Positions 44,246 to 52,882 are shown, numbered from the stretch's first letter. The stretch is DNA of 64,000 nt from Catellatospora sichuanensis (GCF_007483665.1 NZ_ML660189.1:124001-188000), one strand, 5' to 3'. Translations and numbers: made by a program. Notes: generated by a model not told the origin, from the letters alone.

Positions 44246-46039
44246 ATGGGCACTGTGGCTCGCGAAATCAACACGGTGGGCGTGGTCGGCCTCGGCACCA
44301 TGGGCGCCGGCATCGTCGAGGTATTCGCGCGCAACGGCCTGCACGTCGTGGCCGTGGAGATCAGCGAGGGCGCGCTGGAGCGGGGCCGGGCCAACCTTTC
44401 CGGCTCGACCGACCGGGCCGTGGCCAAGGGCAAGCTGTCCGCGGAGGACCGCGACGCGCTGCACGCCCGGGTCGACTTCCAGGTCGGGCTGGCCGCGCTG
44501 CACAGCGTCGACTTCGTGATCGAGGCGGTGCCCGAGCACCTGGACCTCAAGCAGGCGATCTTCGCCGAGCTGGACAAGGTCTGCCCGCCGCACGCCATCC
44601 TGGCCACCAACACCAGCTCGCTGTCGGTCACCGAGATCTCGGTGGCCACCCACCGGCCCAACCAGGTCATCGGGGTGCACTTCTTCAACCCCGCGCCGGT
44701 GATGAAGCTGGTCGAGATCATCCGCACCGTGGTGACCGCGCCCGAGGTCGTGGCCGACGTGGAGGCGCTCTGCGCCCGCCTCGGCAAGACCGACGTGACC
44801 ATCAGCGACCGGGCCGGGTTCATCGCCAACGCGCTGCTGTTCGGCTACCTGAACCACGCCGTCACCATGTTCGAGAACCACTACGCCACCCGCGAGGACA
44901 TCGACGCGGCCATGAAGCAGGGCTGCGGCCTGCCCATGGGCCCGCTCGCGCTGATGGACCTGATCGGCCTGGACACGGCGTACGAGATCCTCGACACCAT
45001 GTACCGCCGCGGCGGCCGCGACCGCCGCCACGCCCCGGCGCCGCTGCTCAAGCAGATGGTGACCGCGGGCCTGCTGGGCCGCAAGACCGGCCGCGGCTTC
45101 TACACGTACGAGAAGCAGGGCTCGCCGGTCGTGGTGGCCGACGAGCTGACCCCGGCCGCCGGCGAGCACGAGGCGGCCCCGCGCCCGATCGGCACGGTCG
45201 GCGTGGTCGGCTCGGGCACCATGGCCACCGGCATCATCGAGGTCTTCGCCAAGGCCGGGTACGAGGTGCTGAGCGTGACCCGCGGCGCGGAGAAGTCCGC
45301 GAAGGTCTGCGAGACCGTGAAGACCTCGCTGAACAAGGGCGTGGTGCGCGGCAAGCTCACCGAGGCCGAGCGCGACGCGGCCATCGGCCGGATCACCTGG
45401 TCCACCAACCTGGACCACCTGGCCGACGTGGACATGGTCGTCGAGGCCGTCGTCGAGGAGCTGAGCGTCAAGAAGGCGCTGTTCGCCAGCCTCGACGAGA
45501 TCTGCAAGCCCGGCACCGTGCTGGCCACCACCACGTCGAGCCTGCCGGTCGTGGAGTGTGCCATGGCCACCCACCGCCCCGCGGACGTGGTCGGCCTGCA
45601 CTTCTTCAACCCCGCCCAGGTGATGCCGCTGATCGAGGTCGTGGCCACCATCCGCACCAGCGCCGCCACCCTGGCCACCGCGGACGCCGTCGTCTCCAGC
45701 CTCGGCAAGACCGCCGTCGACTGCGCCGACCGCGCCGGCTTCATCGTCAACGCGCTGCTGTTCCCGTACCTCAACGACGCCGTGAAGATGCTCGAGGCCA
45801 GCTACGCCACCGCCGACGACATCGACGCCGCCATGAAGCTCGGCTGCGGCTACCCCATGGGCCCCTTCGAACTGCTCGACGTGGTCGGCCTCGACGTCTC
45901 CCTCGCCATCCAGCGCGAGCTCTACCTGGAACTCCGCGAGCCCGGCTTCTCCCCGGCCCCCCTCCTGGAGCACCTCGTCACCGCCGGCTACCTCGGCCGC
46001 AAAACCGGCCGCGGTTTCCGCGACCACACCCACCGCTGA
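44246..46039 (+). CDS. Tandem-domain 3-hydroxyacyl-CoA dehydrogenase
   Basis: 597-residue protein made of two complete 3-hydroxyacyl-CoA dehydrogenase units. Unit 1 has GVVGLGTMGAGIVEVFARNG and IGVHFFNPAPVMKLVEI, ending GRKTGRGFYTYE. Unit 2 has GVVGSGTMATGIIEVFAKAG and VGLHFFNPAQVMPLIEV, ending GRKTGRGFRDH. Unit 2 departs at the Rossmann turn (GTMATG), so the units may differ in activity. Such double proteins are usual in actinobacteria. ATG 44246 follows GGGAG. Together with the enzyme at 25942 the window has three hydroxyacyl-CoA dehydrogenase domains, all under a similar operator. Confidence 0.92.
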   Translation: MGTVAREINTVGVVGLGTMGAGIVEVFARNGLHVVAVEISEGALERGRANLSGSTDRAVAKGKLSAEDRDALHARVDFQVGLAALHSVDFVIEAVPEHLDLKQAIFAELDKVCPPHAILATNTSSLSVTEISVATHRPNQVIGVHFFNPAPVMKLVEIIRTVVTAPEVVADVEALCARLGKTDVTISDRAGFIANALLFGYLNHAVTMFENHYATREDIDAAMKQGCGLPMGPLALMDLIGLDTAYEILDTMYRRGGRDRRHAPAPLLKQMVTAGLLGRKTGRGFYTYEKQGSPVVVADELTPAAGEHEAAPRPIGTVGVVGSGTMATGIIEVFAKAGYEVLSVTRGAEKSAKVCETVKTSLNKGVVRGKLTEAERDAAIGRITWSTNLDHLADVDMVVEAVVEELSVKKALFASLDEICKPGTVLATTTSSLPVVECAMATHRPADVVGLHFFNPAQVMPLIEVVATIRTSAATLATADAVVSSLGKTAVDCADRAGFIVNALLFPYLNDAVKMLEASYATADDIDAAMKLGCGYPMGPFELLDVVGLDVSLAIQRELYLELREPGFSPAPLLEHLVTAGYLGRKTGRGFRDHTHR

Positions 46040-46050
46040 CGATCCACCCC

Positions 46051-46123
46051 GACGATCTTGCGCGGACTGCGGGGATGACACGCCCTAATCGGGCATATCC
46101 CCAACCGTTCGCGCAAGATCGTT
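46051..46123. repeat. Long inverted repeat, family C
   Basis: GACGATCTTGCGCGGACTG... pairs with ...CGTTCGCGCAAGATCGTTG; inside, GGGGAT pairs with ATCCCC, and GCCCTAATCGGGC forms the tip. The same layout is at 37152. Confidence 0.78.
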
Positions 46124-46143
46124 GAGTCGTGTGAAGTGCGCCG

Positions 46144-46155
46144 TATCTTGGGGAC
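46144..46155 (+). promoter_or_regulatory. Leaderless promoter of the zinc-ribbon protein gene
   Basis: TATCTT, GGGGAC, then ATG at 46156. Confidence 0.6.
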
Positions 46156-46482
46156 ATGAGTCCGCGTCGTAACAACAAGAAGGATCGCCCGGAGCGCGAT
46201 CTTGATGAGACCATGTCGCGACGCGGGGTGGAGTACGTGCATGACGATCCGGACGGGGAGTTCACCGTCCGGCATCTGAGCGGCGAGCGGTCGGACAAGA
46301 CCTACAAGTGCCCGGGGTGCCACCAGGAGATCCGACCCGGAGTGCCGCACGTGGTCGCCTGGCCGTCGCAGGGCTGGGGTGACGCGGGCGATCGCAGGCA
46401 CTGGCACAGCAGCTGCTGGGGGAGCCGTCACCAGCGCAAACCCAACGTCGAACGGTCGCGCAACGCGCCCCGTTACGGCTGA
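46156..46482 (+). CDS. Small basic zinc-ribbon-like protein
   Basis: 108-residue basic protein. CPGCHQEIRPGVPHVVAWP followed by HWHSSCWGSRH gives a likely C-x2-C ... H ... C/H metal site. The N-terminus is highly charged (MSPRRNNKKDRPERDLDET). Homologues in actinobacteria are often labelled ATP/GTP-binding protein without a P-loop; none is visible here. Function unknown. It is a monocistronic leaderless gene. Confidence 0.78.
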   Translation: MSPRRNNKKDRPERDLDETMSRRGVEYVHDDPDGEFTVRHLSGERSDKTYKCPGCHQEIRPGVPHVVAWPSQGWGDAGDRRHWHSSCWGSRHQRKPNVERSRNAPRYG

Positions 46483-46536
46483 GCGGCCGGGTGTGATCAC
46501 CGTGACGTCAGGGGGTAGGGCGGCCTCTCCCGCGGG

Positions 46537-46548
46537 CAGACTGTAGGC
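46537..46548 (+). promoter_or_regulatory. Leaderless promoter of the 46.5-kb hydrolase gene
   Basis: CAGACT, GTAGGC, then GTG at 46549. Confidence 0.5.
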
Positions 46549-47328
46549 GTGACCGCGATCCGTGCCAACTCGATCCTGCCCGCGCGCCGGCAGGACATCG
46601 AACTGCATACCGCCGACGGGTTGAAGCTGGTCGGGGAGCTGGCGCTCCCCGCCGACCGCGACCCGGTCGCCACCCTGATCTGCCTGCACCCGCTGCCGAC
46701 GCACGGCGGCATGATGGACAGCCACGTGTACCGCAAGGCCGCCTGGCGGCTGCCCGCGCTGGCCGGGATCGCCGTGCTGCGCTTCAACAGCCGCGGCACC
46801 TCCAGCGTGCGCGGCACCAGTGAGGGCGCGTTCGACCACGCGGTGGGGGAGCGCTTCGACGTCGCCGCCGCCATCGAGTACGCGGAGTTCCACGAGCTGC
46901 CGAACCGGTGGCTGGTCGGCTGGTCCTTCGGCACCGACCTGGCCCTCAAGTACGGCTGCGACCCGGCCGTCGCGGGCGCGATCCTGCTGTCCCCGCCGCT
47001 GCGTTTCAGCAAGCCCGAAGACCTGGCGGTATGGGCGCAGTCCGGCCGACCGGTGACCGCGCTGGTGCCCGAGCACGACGACTACCTGCGCCCGGCCGAG
47101 GCGACGGAGCGTTTCGCCGCGATCCCGCACGCCGAGGTCGTCGGCGTGCCCGGTGCGAAGCACCTGTGGGTCGGCGACGCCGAGACGGTGCTGGACGAGA
47201 TCGTCCGCCGGGTCGCCCCCGAAGTCGAGGTCCCGCTTCCCAAGGACTGGCCCGGTCCCATGGAGTACGGCGACGCCAGCGCGTACGCCGATCGCACCGT
47301 CGCCGCCTTCGCCGACAAGCCTCGCTGA
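46549..47328 (+). CDS. Alpha/beta hydrolase, COG2945-like
   Basis: 259-residue hydrolase. ATLICLHPLPTHGGMMDSHV (oxyanion region), AVLRFNSRGTSSVRGTSEGA (typical of COG2945 proteins) and nucleophile elbow LVGWSFGTDLALK (Ser). The acid is in LVPEHDDYLRP and the His in PGAKHLWVGDAE. Probable esterase or peptidase; substrate unknown. The GTG start is fixed by the -10 element six bases upstream. It converges on the MmcQ/YjbR gene. Confidence 0.87.
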   Translation: MTAIRANSILPARRQDIELHTADGLKLVGELALPADRDPVATLICLHPLPTHGGMMDSHVYRKAAWRLPALAGIAVLRFNSRGTSSVRGTSEGAFDHAVGERFDVAAAIEYAEFHELPNRWLVGWSFGTDLALKYGCDPAVAGAILLSPPLRFSKPEDLAVWAQSGRPVTALVPEHDDYLRPAEATERFAAIPHAEVVGVPGAKHLWVGDAETVLDEIVRRVAPEVEVPLPKDWPGPMEYGDASAYADRTVAAFADKPR

Positions 47329-47392
47329 CCTGGGGGCCTGTCGGCGGCTGCGGACGCACACGCGATTGCCGTCCCTTCGTCCACGCTGCTGA

Positions 47393-47812
47393 TCAGCTGC
47401 TCGGCGGGGGGAGAGCGACCCGGGCGACGAGGAACTTCGGGGCCATCTCGCAGTAGCTGTCGGTGATCAGTTCGGCGATCTCGGTCCAGTCGGTGTGGTC
47501 ACCGAGGACGGCAGCGGCGACGTTGTGGCCCCATGGAGCGTGGAAGAACGGGAAGCCGCGGACGGTCAGGCTGAGCAGGTCGTCGATGGGTGTGCGAAAC
47601 GTCAGCACGGTCGGCGCCTCGCCGGCGGTCAGCTGCCGGGCGTAGACCGGAAACCGTTCCGGGTCCGGCGTGTAGACGTGGGCGACCGTCCGCGCGCGGA
47701 TCCGCCAGCGGACGCCGATCCAGGCCGGTTCCTCGTAGGTGTCCGGCAACCGTCGGCAGATCGGTCGCAGCCGGTCGAGGATCTCCGGCGGCACGTCTCC
47801 AGGGCCGGACAT
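47393..47812 (-). CDS. MmcQ/YjbR family protein
   Basis: 139-residue protein of the MmcQ/YjbR (DUF419) family: CRRLPDTYEEPAWIGVRWRI at the N-terminus, FPFFHAPWGHNVAAAVLGDH in the second half and SYCEMAPKFLVARV at the end. The fold is a double-wing, DNA-binding-like domain of unproven role. ATG 47812 has TACTGT and six bases before it; a longer in-frame extension is ruled out by that and by composition. Confidence 0.8.
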   Translation of the reverse strand: MSGPGDVPPEILDRLRPICRRLPDTYEEPAWIGVRWRIRARTVAHVYTPDPERFPVYARQLTAGEAPTVLTFRTPIDDLLSLTVRGFPFFHAPWGHNVAAAVLGDHTDWTEIAELITDSYCEMAPKFLVARVALPPPSS

Positions 47813-47824
47813 AGGCCGACAGTA
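47813..47824 (-). promoter_or_regulatory. Leaderless promoter of the MmcQ/YjbR gene
   Basis: Minus strand: TACTGT, CGGCCT, then ATG at 47812. Confidence 0.55.
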
Positions 47825-47858
47825 ACGGTTGTCAGCGAACTTCGCGTGCCGGTCGCTC

Positions 47859-47892
47859 GTGCATCTCGGGACATTGACATCCCGAGATGCAC
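47859..47892 (-). terminator. Terminator after the 451-residue coiled-coil gene
   Basis: Perfect 13-base stem GTGCATCTCGGGA/TCCCGAGATGCAC with an 8-base loop, 15 bases beyond the stop codon. Confidence 0.85.
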
Positions 47893-47906
47893 AGGGGTTT
47901 CGAGGG

Positions 47907-49262
47907 TTACCTGCTGGAGGCCTCGGCGTCGGTGCTGCGCCCGTCCAGGCTGATGGTGGGCTCGTTGCCGGCCAGCATGATGGTGGGCTCGTCCCCGGCC
48001 TGCTGGCCGGTCGGCTGCGTCCGGGCGGCCTGCGACTGTTCCGGTGCGGACTGGGCAGGAGACGCCTGGGCTGGTGCGCCCTCGGTGGACTTCGGCTGAG
48101 CGGGTGGCTGGACGGCTGCCTGCGCCGGTGGTGCGGGCATGGACAGGGTCTGGGTCGCCTCCTCGGCGGGACGTGACGCCTCGGCGCGACGGCGCTCCGC
48201 CTCCTCGGCCTCACGCTGTGCCTTGGCCAGCCGTTCCAGCTCGACGTGGAGCTGCTGCTTCAGCTCCGCCAGCCGGTGCTCGACCTGCGTGATGTCGGCC
48301 CGCACCGCCACCAGGCGGGTCTGGCCGTCCTCGTACTGCTGCTTGGCGGTGTCCGCGGCGGCCTGCTCGGCGGCGGCCCGCCCACGGGCGAGCGCCACCT
48401 CCTGCTCGGCCTGGTCGGTGCGCTGGGTCGCCTGGGTCTCCACGTCGGCCAGCTTCTGCGCGGCGTCGGCGGTCGCAGTGGTGAGCTTCCGCTCGGCTTC
48501 CGCGGCTGCGGCGGCCAACTGCTGCTCGGCCTGCGCGGCGGCGGCGGCAAGCTGCTGCTCGGCCTGCTCGGCGGCGGCCGCGAGCTGCTGCTCGGCCTGA
48601 GCCCGGCTCTCGGCCGCGTGGCGCTCGGTCTCGGCGCGGGCGGCGGCGATCTCCTTGTCGGCCTGGATGCGCCGGGAGGCGGCCTCCTGTGCCGCGGCGG
48701 TGCGCAGCCCCTGCGCCTCCACCTGGGCGTGCGCGAGCAGTTCGCGGGCTTCGGTGCGCAGGCGCTGCGTCTCCTCCATCAGCTCGACGCGGTGCTGCTC
48801 CTCGGCCTTGCGCTCCTCGGCACGCCGGGAGGCCAGGGCCAGGTCGAAGTCGCGGGACGCCGTGGCGGCGCGCTCACGGGCGTCGGCGAGCAGGCGCTCG
48901 GCCTCGCCGCGCTGGTCGGCGATCTCCTGGGCGGCGCCGTTGCGCAGGTCGTCGGCCTGGTCCTCGGCCAGCGAGAGGATCTGCTCCACCCGCGCGCCCA
49001 GGTGCCGGAAGGAGACCCGGGACGGCACGGCGCGGCGCGCGGCGTCGGCGAGCTCCAGCTGGAGCTGCTGCACCTGCCCGGCCAGCGCCTGGAGCTGCGA
49101 GATGGCCTGATCACGTTCGGCGGCCAAAGTCGCCAGTTCGGACTCGACCTGGACGACGTATCGGTTCACCTGCTTCTTGTCGAAGCCCTTGAGGGATGTA
49201 TCGAAGCTTGGTTCCGATGAGACGCCCTCACCGAGCGCGAACAGGTCTCCGCCGTGCGACAT
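47907..49262 (-). CDS. DivIVA-domain coiled-coil protein (Scy/FilP-like), 451 aa
   Basis: Cytoskeleton-like protein. A short DivIVA-type N-terminus (SLKGFDKKQVNRYVVQVESE, residues 23-42) precedes a long coiled coil up to about residue 370. At 221-275 five 11-residue repeats (AQAEQQLAAAA type) form a hendecad coil. The Pro/Ala/Gln-rich tail ends with two similar units, GDEPTIMLAG and GNEPTISLDG. ATG 49262 is chosen because a terminator of the upstream gene covers the longer start. With its neighbour it resembles, in arrangement, Streptomyces scy-filP, which act at hyphal tips. Confidence 0.8.
   Translation of the reverse strand: MSHGGDLFALGEGVSSEPSFDTSLKGFDKKQVNRYVVQVESELATLAAERDQAISQLQALAGQVQQLQLELADAARRAVPSRVSFRHLGARVEQILSLAEDQADDLRNGAAQEIADQRGEAERLLADARERAATASRDFDLALASRRAEERKAEEQHRVELMEETQRLRTEARELLAHAQVEAQGLRTAAAQEAASRRIQADKEIAAARAETERHAAESRAQAEQQLAAAAEQAEQQLAAAAAQAEQQLAAAAAEAERKLTTATADAAQKLADVETQATQRTDQAEQEVALARGRAAAEQAAADTAKQQYEDGQTRLVAVRADITQVEHRLAELKQQLHVELERLAKAQREAEEAERRRAEASRPAEEATQTLSMPAPPAQAAVQPPAQPKSTEGAPAQASPAQSAPEQSQAARTQPTGQQAGDEPTIMLAGNEPTISLDGRSTDAEASSR
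48438..48602 (-). repeat. 33-base tandem repeat coding hendecads
   Basis: Five successive 33-base units inside the coiled-coil gene, each coding an (A/E)xAEQQLAAAA-like 11-residue unit; the first three are nearly identical. Length changes here would lengthen or shorten the coil. Confidence 0.7.
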
Positions 49263-49285
49263 GCGGTCCATCTTCACATAAAGAG

Positions 49286-49321
49286 TCACGCCGCGCCCGG
49301 CAGGTGCCGGGCGCGGCGTGA
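49286..49321 (-). terminator. Terminator after the 412-residue coiled-coil gene
   Basis: Perfect 16-base stem TCACGCCGCGCCCGGC/GCCGGGCGCGGCGTGA with loop AGGT, 20 bases beyond the stop. Confidence 0.88.
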
Positions 49322-49340
49322 TCAGATGTGGGCCGGGTCG

Positions 49341-50579
49341 TTATTCGGCCTTCTCGGCCTTCGGCTTCTCCTCGGCCGCCGGGGCCGGCGCCGGGTTGTT
49401 GTTGCCGACGCCGGGGACGATGCCGGCCAGGCCGGACAGCATCTGACCGAGCTGCGCGGTGACCGCGTTCTTCTGGCGGGTGAGGTCGTCGACCTCGCGG
49501 CGGGCGGCCGTGGTGGTCAGCTCGGCCTCGTTGCGGGCCTCGGACACCAGGCGGTGTGCCTCAGCCTTGGCCTCGTTGACGGCCTTCTCCGCGGCGATGC
49601 GGGCCTTCTCGGTCGTCTCGGTGGCGGTGCGCTCGGACTCGACCCGGCGCGCCTCGGCGCGCTGCTCGATCTCCTTGGCCCGGTCCTCGGCGGCACGGGC
49701 GCGCTCCTCGGCCTCGCCGACGAGCTTCTGCGTGGCGGCCACGGCGGAGGAGTGGCGCTGCGACTCCTCGCGCTCGGACTTCTCGCGGCGCTCGGCCAGC
49801 TCGAGCTGCAGGGCCTGCAGGTCCTTGTCTCGCTTGTCCCGGGCGTCGGCCAGCATCTTGGAGGCCTCGGCGCGCTTCTCCTCCGCCTCGCGGGCGGCCT
49901 TGGCGCGCAGCTGGGTGATCTCCCGCTCGGCCGTGGCGCGCAGCGTCGCGACCTCGCGCTCGACGGTGGCCTTGAGCTCGGCCACCTCGTGCGAGGTGGC
50001 GGTGCGCAGCTGCTTGGTCTCGCGGTCGGCGTCGGCGCGCAGCGTGTCGGCCTCGCGGCGGGCCTGCACCCGAACCTCGGCGGCCTCGCGCTCGGCGGCG
50101 GTGCGCAGGTTGCCGGCCTCGCGCTCGGCGGTCGCCTTCATGGCGGCGGCCTCGGCACGCGCCTTGTCGGTGATCTCGCGGGCCTCGAGGCGGGCCGCGG
50201 ACAGGATGCCCTCGGACTCGCGCTTGGACTCGCCGCGGTGGTCGTTGGCCTGCTCCTCGGCGAGGCGCAGGATCTGCTCCACGCGGGTGCCGAGGCCGGA
50301 CAGGGTGGGGCGGCTGTTCTCTTCCAGCTGCTTGCTCGTGTCGGTCAGCTTCTGCTCGACCGAGTTGAGGCGCTGCTCAGCCTGGCGCAGACGACGCTGG
50401 GCGTCGTTCATGCGCTGCTCGGCCTCCGCGCGTGCCTGCTCCGACTGGGCAAGCTGAGCGTTCAGGCGACCGACAAACGCGTTTACCTGCTCGCGGTCGA
50501 AACCGCGCAGGACGACTGTGAAGTCTTGTTGGGTATTCGCGCCATCGAAGAACGCGACGGAGGAGGGCTGCTGGGACAT
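49341..50579 (-). CDS. DivIVA-domain coiled-coil protein (FilP/Scy-like), 412 aa
   Basis: 412-residue rod protein. DivIVA-like N-terminus VVLRGFDREQVNAFVGRLNA (22-41), then an almost continuous coiled coil. From about residue 132 to 240 the period is 11 residues (for example REAGNLRTAAE, REAAEVRVQAR, READTLRADAD), a hendecad pattern as in FilP. The tail is Pro/Ala/Lys-rich (EEKPKAEKAE). It shares RVEQILRLAEEQA with the next gene (RVEQILSLAEDQA), so the two are paralogues. Expected at the cell pole or hyphal tip. Confidence 0.82.
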   Translation of the reverse strand: MSQQPSSVAFFDGANTQQDFTVVLRGFDREQVNAFVGRLNAQLAQSEQARAEAEQRMNDAQRRLRQAEQRLNSVEQKLTDTSKQLEENSRPTLSGLGTRVEQILRLAEEQANDHRGESKRESEGILSAARLEAREITDKARAEAAAMKATAEREAGNLRTAAEREAAEVRVQARREADTLRADADRETKQLRTATSHEVAELKATVEREVATLRATAEREITQLRAKAAREAEEKRAEASKMLADARDKRDKDLQALQLELAERREKSEREESQRHSSAVAATQKLVGEAEERARAAEDRAKEIEQRAEARRVESERTATETTEKARIAAEKAVNEAKAEAHRLVSEARNEAELTTTAARREVDDLTRQKNAVTAQLGQMLSGLAGIVPGVGNNNPAPAPAAEEKPKAEKAE

Positions 50580-50730
50580 TGGCACATACTCGCAGATGAC
50601 CCCGGGTGTCGCGCAAGGGCGTGGGGGTACTTTCGCCCACCGGATGTGGGCCGTTGGCACGAAGGTGCCGGTGACCATAACGGATGGATGATCCATACCG
50701 GAAGCTAATTGTCAGTATTGCCCGAAATGC

Positions 50731-50768
50731 CGGACGGCGGAAGTGCGCCGTTGCGCTTCCGCCGTCCG
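50731..50768 (-). terminator. Terminator after ccr
   Basis: Stem CGGACGGCGGAAG/CTTCCGCCGTCCG, 13 perfect pairs, about 38 bases beyond the ccr stop. Confidence 0.85.
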
Positions 50769-50805
50769 TGTCCGCACGGTGCTGTGATCTGCGGTGAGCC
50801 GGAGA

Positions 50806-52161
50806 TCACACCCCGCGGAAGCGGTTGATCGCGGGCAGGTGGCGGGCCCGCTTCTCCTGATCGCGTACGCCCAGACCCTCCGCGGGGGCCAGACACAGCA
50901 CACCGACCTTGCCCTGGTGCGTGTTGCGGTGCACCTCGTAGGCGGCCTGGCCGGTCTGCTCCAGCGGGAACACCTTGGACAGCGTCGGGTGCACGCGGCC
51001 CAGGTCGACCAGGCGGTTGGCCTCCCACGCCTCGCGGTAGTTGGCGAAGTGGCTGCCCACGATCCGCTTGAGCGACATCCACAGGTAGCGGTTGTCGTAC
51101 TGGTGCTCGTAGCCGCTGGTCGAGGCGCAGGTGACGATGGTGCCGCCCTTCTTGGCGACGTACACGCTGGCGCCGAAGGTCTCCCGGCCCGGGTGCTCGA
51201 ACACGATGTCCGGGTCCTCGCCGCCGGTCAGTTCGCGGATGCGTGCCCCGAACCGCTTCCACTCGGCCGGATCCTGGGTGTGCTCATCGGACCAGAACTT
51301 GTAGCCTTCCGCGGCCCGGTCGATGACCAGGTCGGCGCCCATGCGGCGGCAGATCTCCGCCTTCTCCGGAGAGGACACCACGCACACCGGGATCGCGCCG
51401 CCGTTGAGTGCCATCTGCGTGGCGTACGAGCCGAGGCCGCCGCTGGCACCCCAGATCAGCACGACGTCGCCCTGCTTCATGTTGGCGCCGTGGTGCGACA
51501 CGAGCTGCCGGTACGCGGTGGAGTTGACCAGCCCCGGGCTGGCCGCCTCCTCCCAGGTCAGGTGGGCGGGCTTGGGCATGAGCTGGTTGGCCTTGACGAT
51601 GGCCAGCTGGGCGAGGCCGCCGAAGTTGGTCTCGAAGCCCCAGATGCGCTGCTGCGGGTCGAGCATGGTGTCGTCGTGGCCGGCCGCGTCCTCCAGCTCG
51701 ACGTTGAGGCAGTGCGCCACGACCTGGTCGCCGGCCTGCCATTTCGTCACGCCCACGCCGGTGCGCAGCACGACGCCCGCCGCGTCCGAACCGACCACGT
51801 GGTACGGCAGGTCGTGGCGCTTGGTCAACGCCGACAACCGTCCGTATCGCTTCAGGAAGCCGAATGTCGACAGCGGCTCGAAAATGGAGGTCCACACGGT
51901 GTTGTAGTTGACCGCGCTCGCCATGACCGCGATCAGCGCCTCGCCCGGCCCCAGTTCCGGTGTGGGCACTTCCTGCAGGTGGAGTGCCTTGCGGGGGTCC
52001 TTGTCGCGAGTGGCCAGTCCGTCGAACATGGCGGTCTCGTCCTCGCGTACCACCATCCCCTGGTAGGAGGCGGGCACCGGCACGTCGGCCAGGCTGCGCA
52101 GCCGCGCGGCGGGGTCGGCCGCGTTCTCGGCTTCCATGATCACGTCGAGGATGTCTTGCAC
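50806..52161 (-). CDS. ccr: Crotonyl-CoA carboxylase/reductase
   Basis: 451-residue MDR-family enzyme that reductively carboxylates crotonyl-CoA to ethylmalonyl-CoA with NADPH, the key step of the ethylmalonyl-CoA pathway. Family-specific blocks: FDGLATRDKDPRKALHL, NYNTVWTSIFEPLSTFGFLK, EQRIWGFETNFGG-like QQRIWGFETNFGG, NADPH loop LIWGASGGLGSYATQ, FEHPGRETFGASVYV and SHFANYREAWEANRL. GTG 52161 (MQDILDVIMEAE) follows GGAGGTG by 7 bases. The 236 bases upstream hold two operator-like palindromes. Confidence 0.95.
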   Translation of the reverse strand: MQDILDVIMEAENAADPAARLRSLADVPVPASYQGMVVREDETAMFDGLATRDKDPRKALHLQEVPTPELGPGEALIAVMASAVNYNTVWTSIFEPLSTFGFLKRYGRLSALTKRHDLPYHVVGSDAAGVVLRTGVGVTKWQAGDQVVAHCLNVELEDAAGHDDTMLDPQQRIWGFETNFGGLAQLAIVKANQLMPKPAHLTWEEAASPGLVNSTAYRQLVSHHGANMKQGDVVLIWGASGGLGSYATQMALNGGAIPVCVVSSPEKAEICRRMGADLVIDRAAEGYKFWSDEHTQDPAEWKRFGARIRELTGGEDPDIVFEHPGRETFGASVYVAKKGGTIVTCASTSGYEHQYDNRYLWMSLKRIVGSHFANYREAWEANRLVDLGRVHPTLSKVFPLEQTGQAAYEVHRNTHQGKVGVLCLAPAEGLGVRDQEKRARHLPAINRFRGV

Positions 52162-52304
52162 GGCGCCACCTCCGTGGTGAGGGAACTGCGGCGTCCCGCG
52201 CTCGCGCTGCGGGCGGAGTTCCGGGTCTGCGGGCCATCCTTGGCGGGCCCTCCTGCGGGTCGCCATGTGGTCGGGCACACATGTGCGGTTCAGGTGAGCC
52301 GGAC

Positions 52305-52320
52305 GTTACTGGTCGGTAGC
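52305..52320. promoter_or_regulatory. TetR-type palindrome upstream of ccr
   Basis: GTTACTGGTCGGTAGC is a near-palindrome of the GTTAC-N6-GTAAC kind used by TetR-family lipid regulators. It differs from the CGATCG-type site 38 bases further upstream, so ccr may answer to two regulators. Confidence 0.45.
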
Positions 52321-52357
52321 TTTCGCGGGAACGGGTGTGTGAAAAAGTCCACGCTTT

Positions 52358-52375
52358 ACTTAACGATCATTCAGT
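52358..52375. promoter_or_regulatory. Shared putative operator upstream of ccr
   Basis: ACTTAACGATCATTCAGT matches the six-site set with a CGATCA core, between ccr and the epimerase gene. Confidence 0.6.
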
Positions 52376-52397
52376 CGAGGTGGCCCGCAACGGCCGC

Positions 52398-52877
52398 TCA
52401 GTGGCCGTGGCCGGGCTCCACCAGCTCCACGAGCACGCCGCCGGCGTCCTTCGGGTGCACGAAGTTGATCCGCGAGCCCGCGGTGCCGCGCTTCGGGGCC
52501 TCATAAAGCAGGCGTACGCCGCGCTCACGCAGGGCCGCGCAGGTCGCGTCGATGTCGGCGACCGTGTACGCCATCTGCTGGATGCCGGGGCCGCTGCGGT
52601 CCAGGAACTTCCCGATGGGCGAGTCGGGGCGCAGGGGCGCGAGCAGCTGTACGGCGCCGCCCTCGGGGCTCGGCCCGACCTGGAGCATCGCCTCGCGTAC
52701 GCCCTGCTCCTCGTTGGTCTCCGTGTGCACGCAGGTCATCCCGAACGTACCTTCGTAGAAGGCGATGGCGGCGTCGAGATCCGGCACCGCGATGCCCACG
52801 TGATCGATGCGCAGCAGACCCACGAGCTGTGACGGAGTGCTCTGTGATGAGGTCGACAGGGATCCGGGTTCGGTCAT
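52398..52877 (-). CDS. mce: Methylmalonyl-CoA epimerase
   Basis: 159-residue VOC-fold epimerase that interconverts (2R)- and (2S)-methylmalonyl-CoA (and probably ethylmalonyl-CoA). Two halves: RIDHVGIAVPDLDAAIAFYE and GIQQMAYTVADIDATCAALR, with RINFVHPKDAGGVLVELVEP at the end; the metal ligands are His in the first, Gln/Met region in the second and Glu in VLVELVE. The first ~20 residues (Ser/Thr/Gln-rich) are unusual. The ATG follows CAGACT and six bases (leaderless). Divergent from the thiolase, with an operator between them. Confidence 0.92.
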   Translation of the reverse strand: MTEPGSLSTSSQSTPSQLVGLLRIDHVGIAVPDLDAAIAFYEGTFGMTCVHTETNEEQGVREAMLQVGPSPEGGAVQLLAPLRPDSPIGKFLDRSGPGIQQMAYTVADIDATCAALRERGVRLLYEAPKRGTAGSRINFVHPKDAGGVLVELVEPGHGH

Positions 52878-52882
52878 GCGGT

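Noticed and set aside
48438..50160. CRISPR-like periodic repeats
   Set aside because: The 33-base periodicity is coding (hendecad coiled coil), without spacers.
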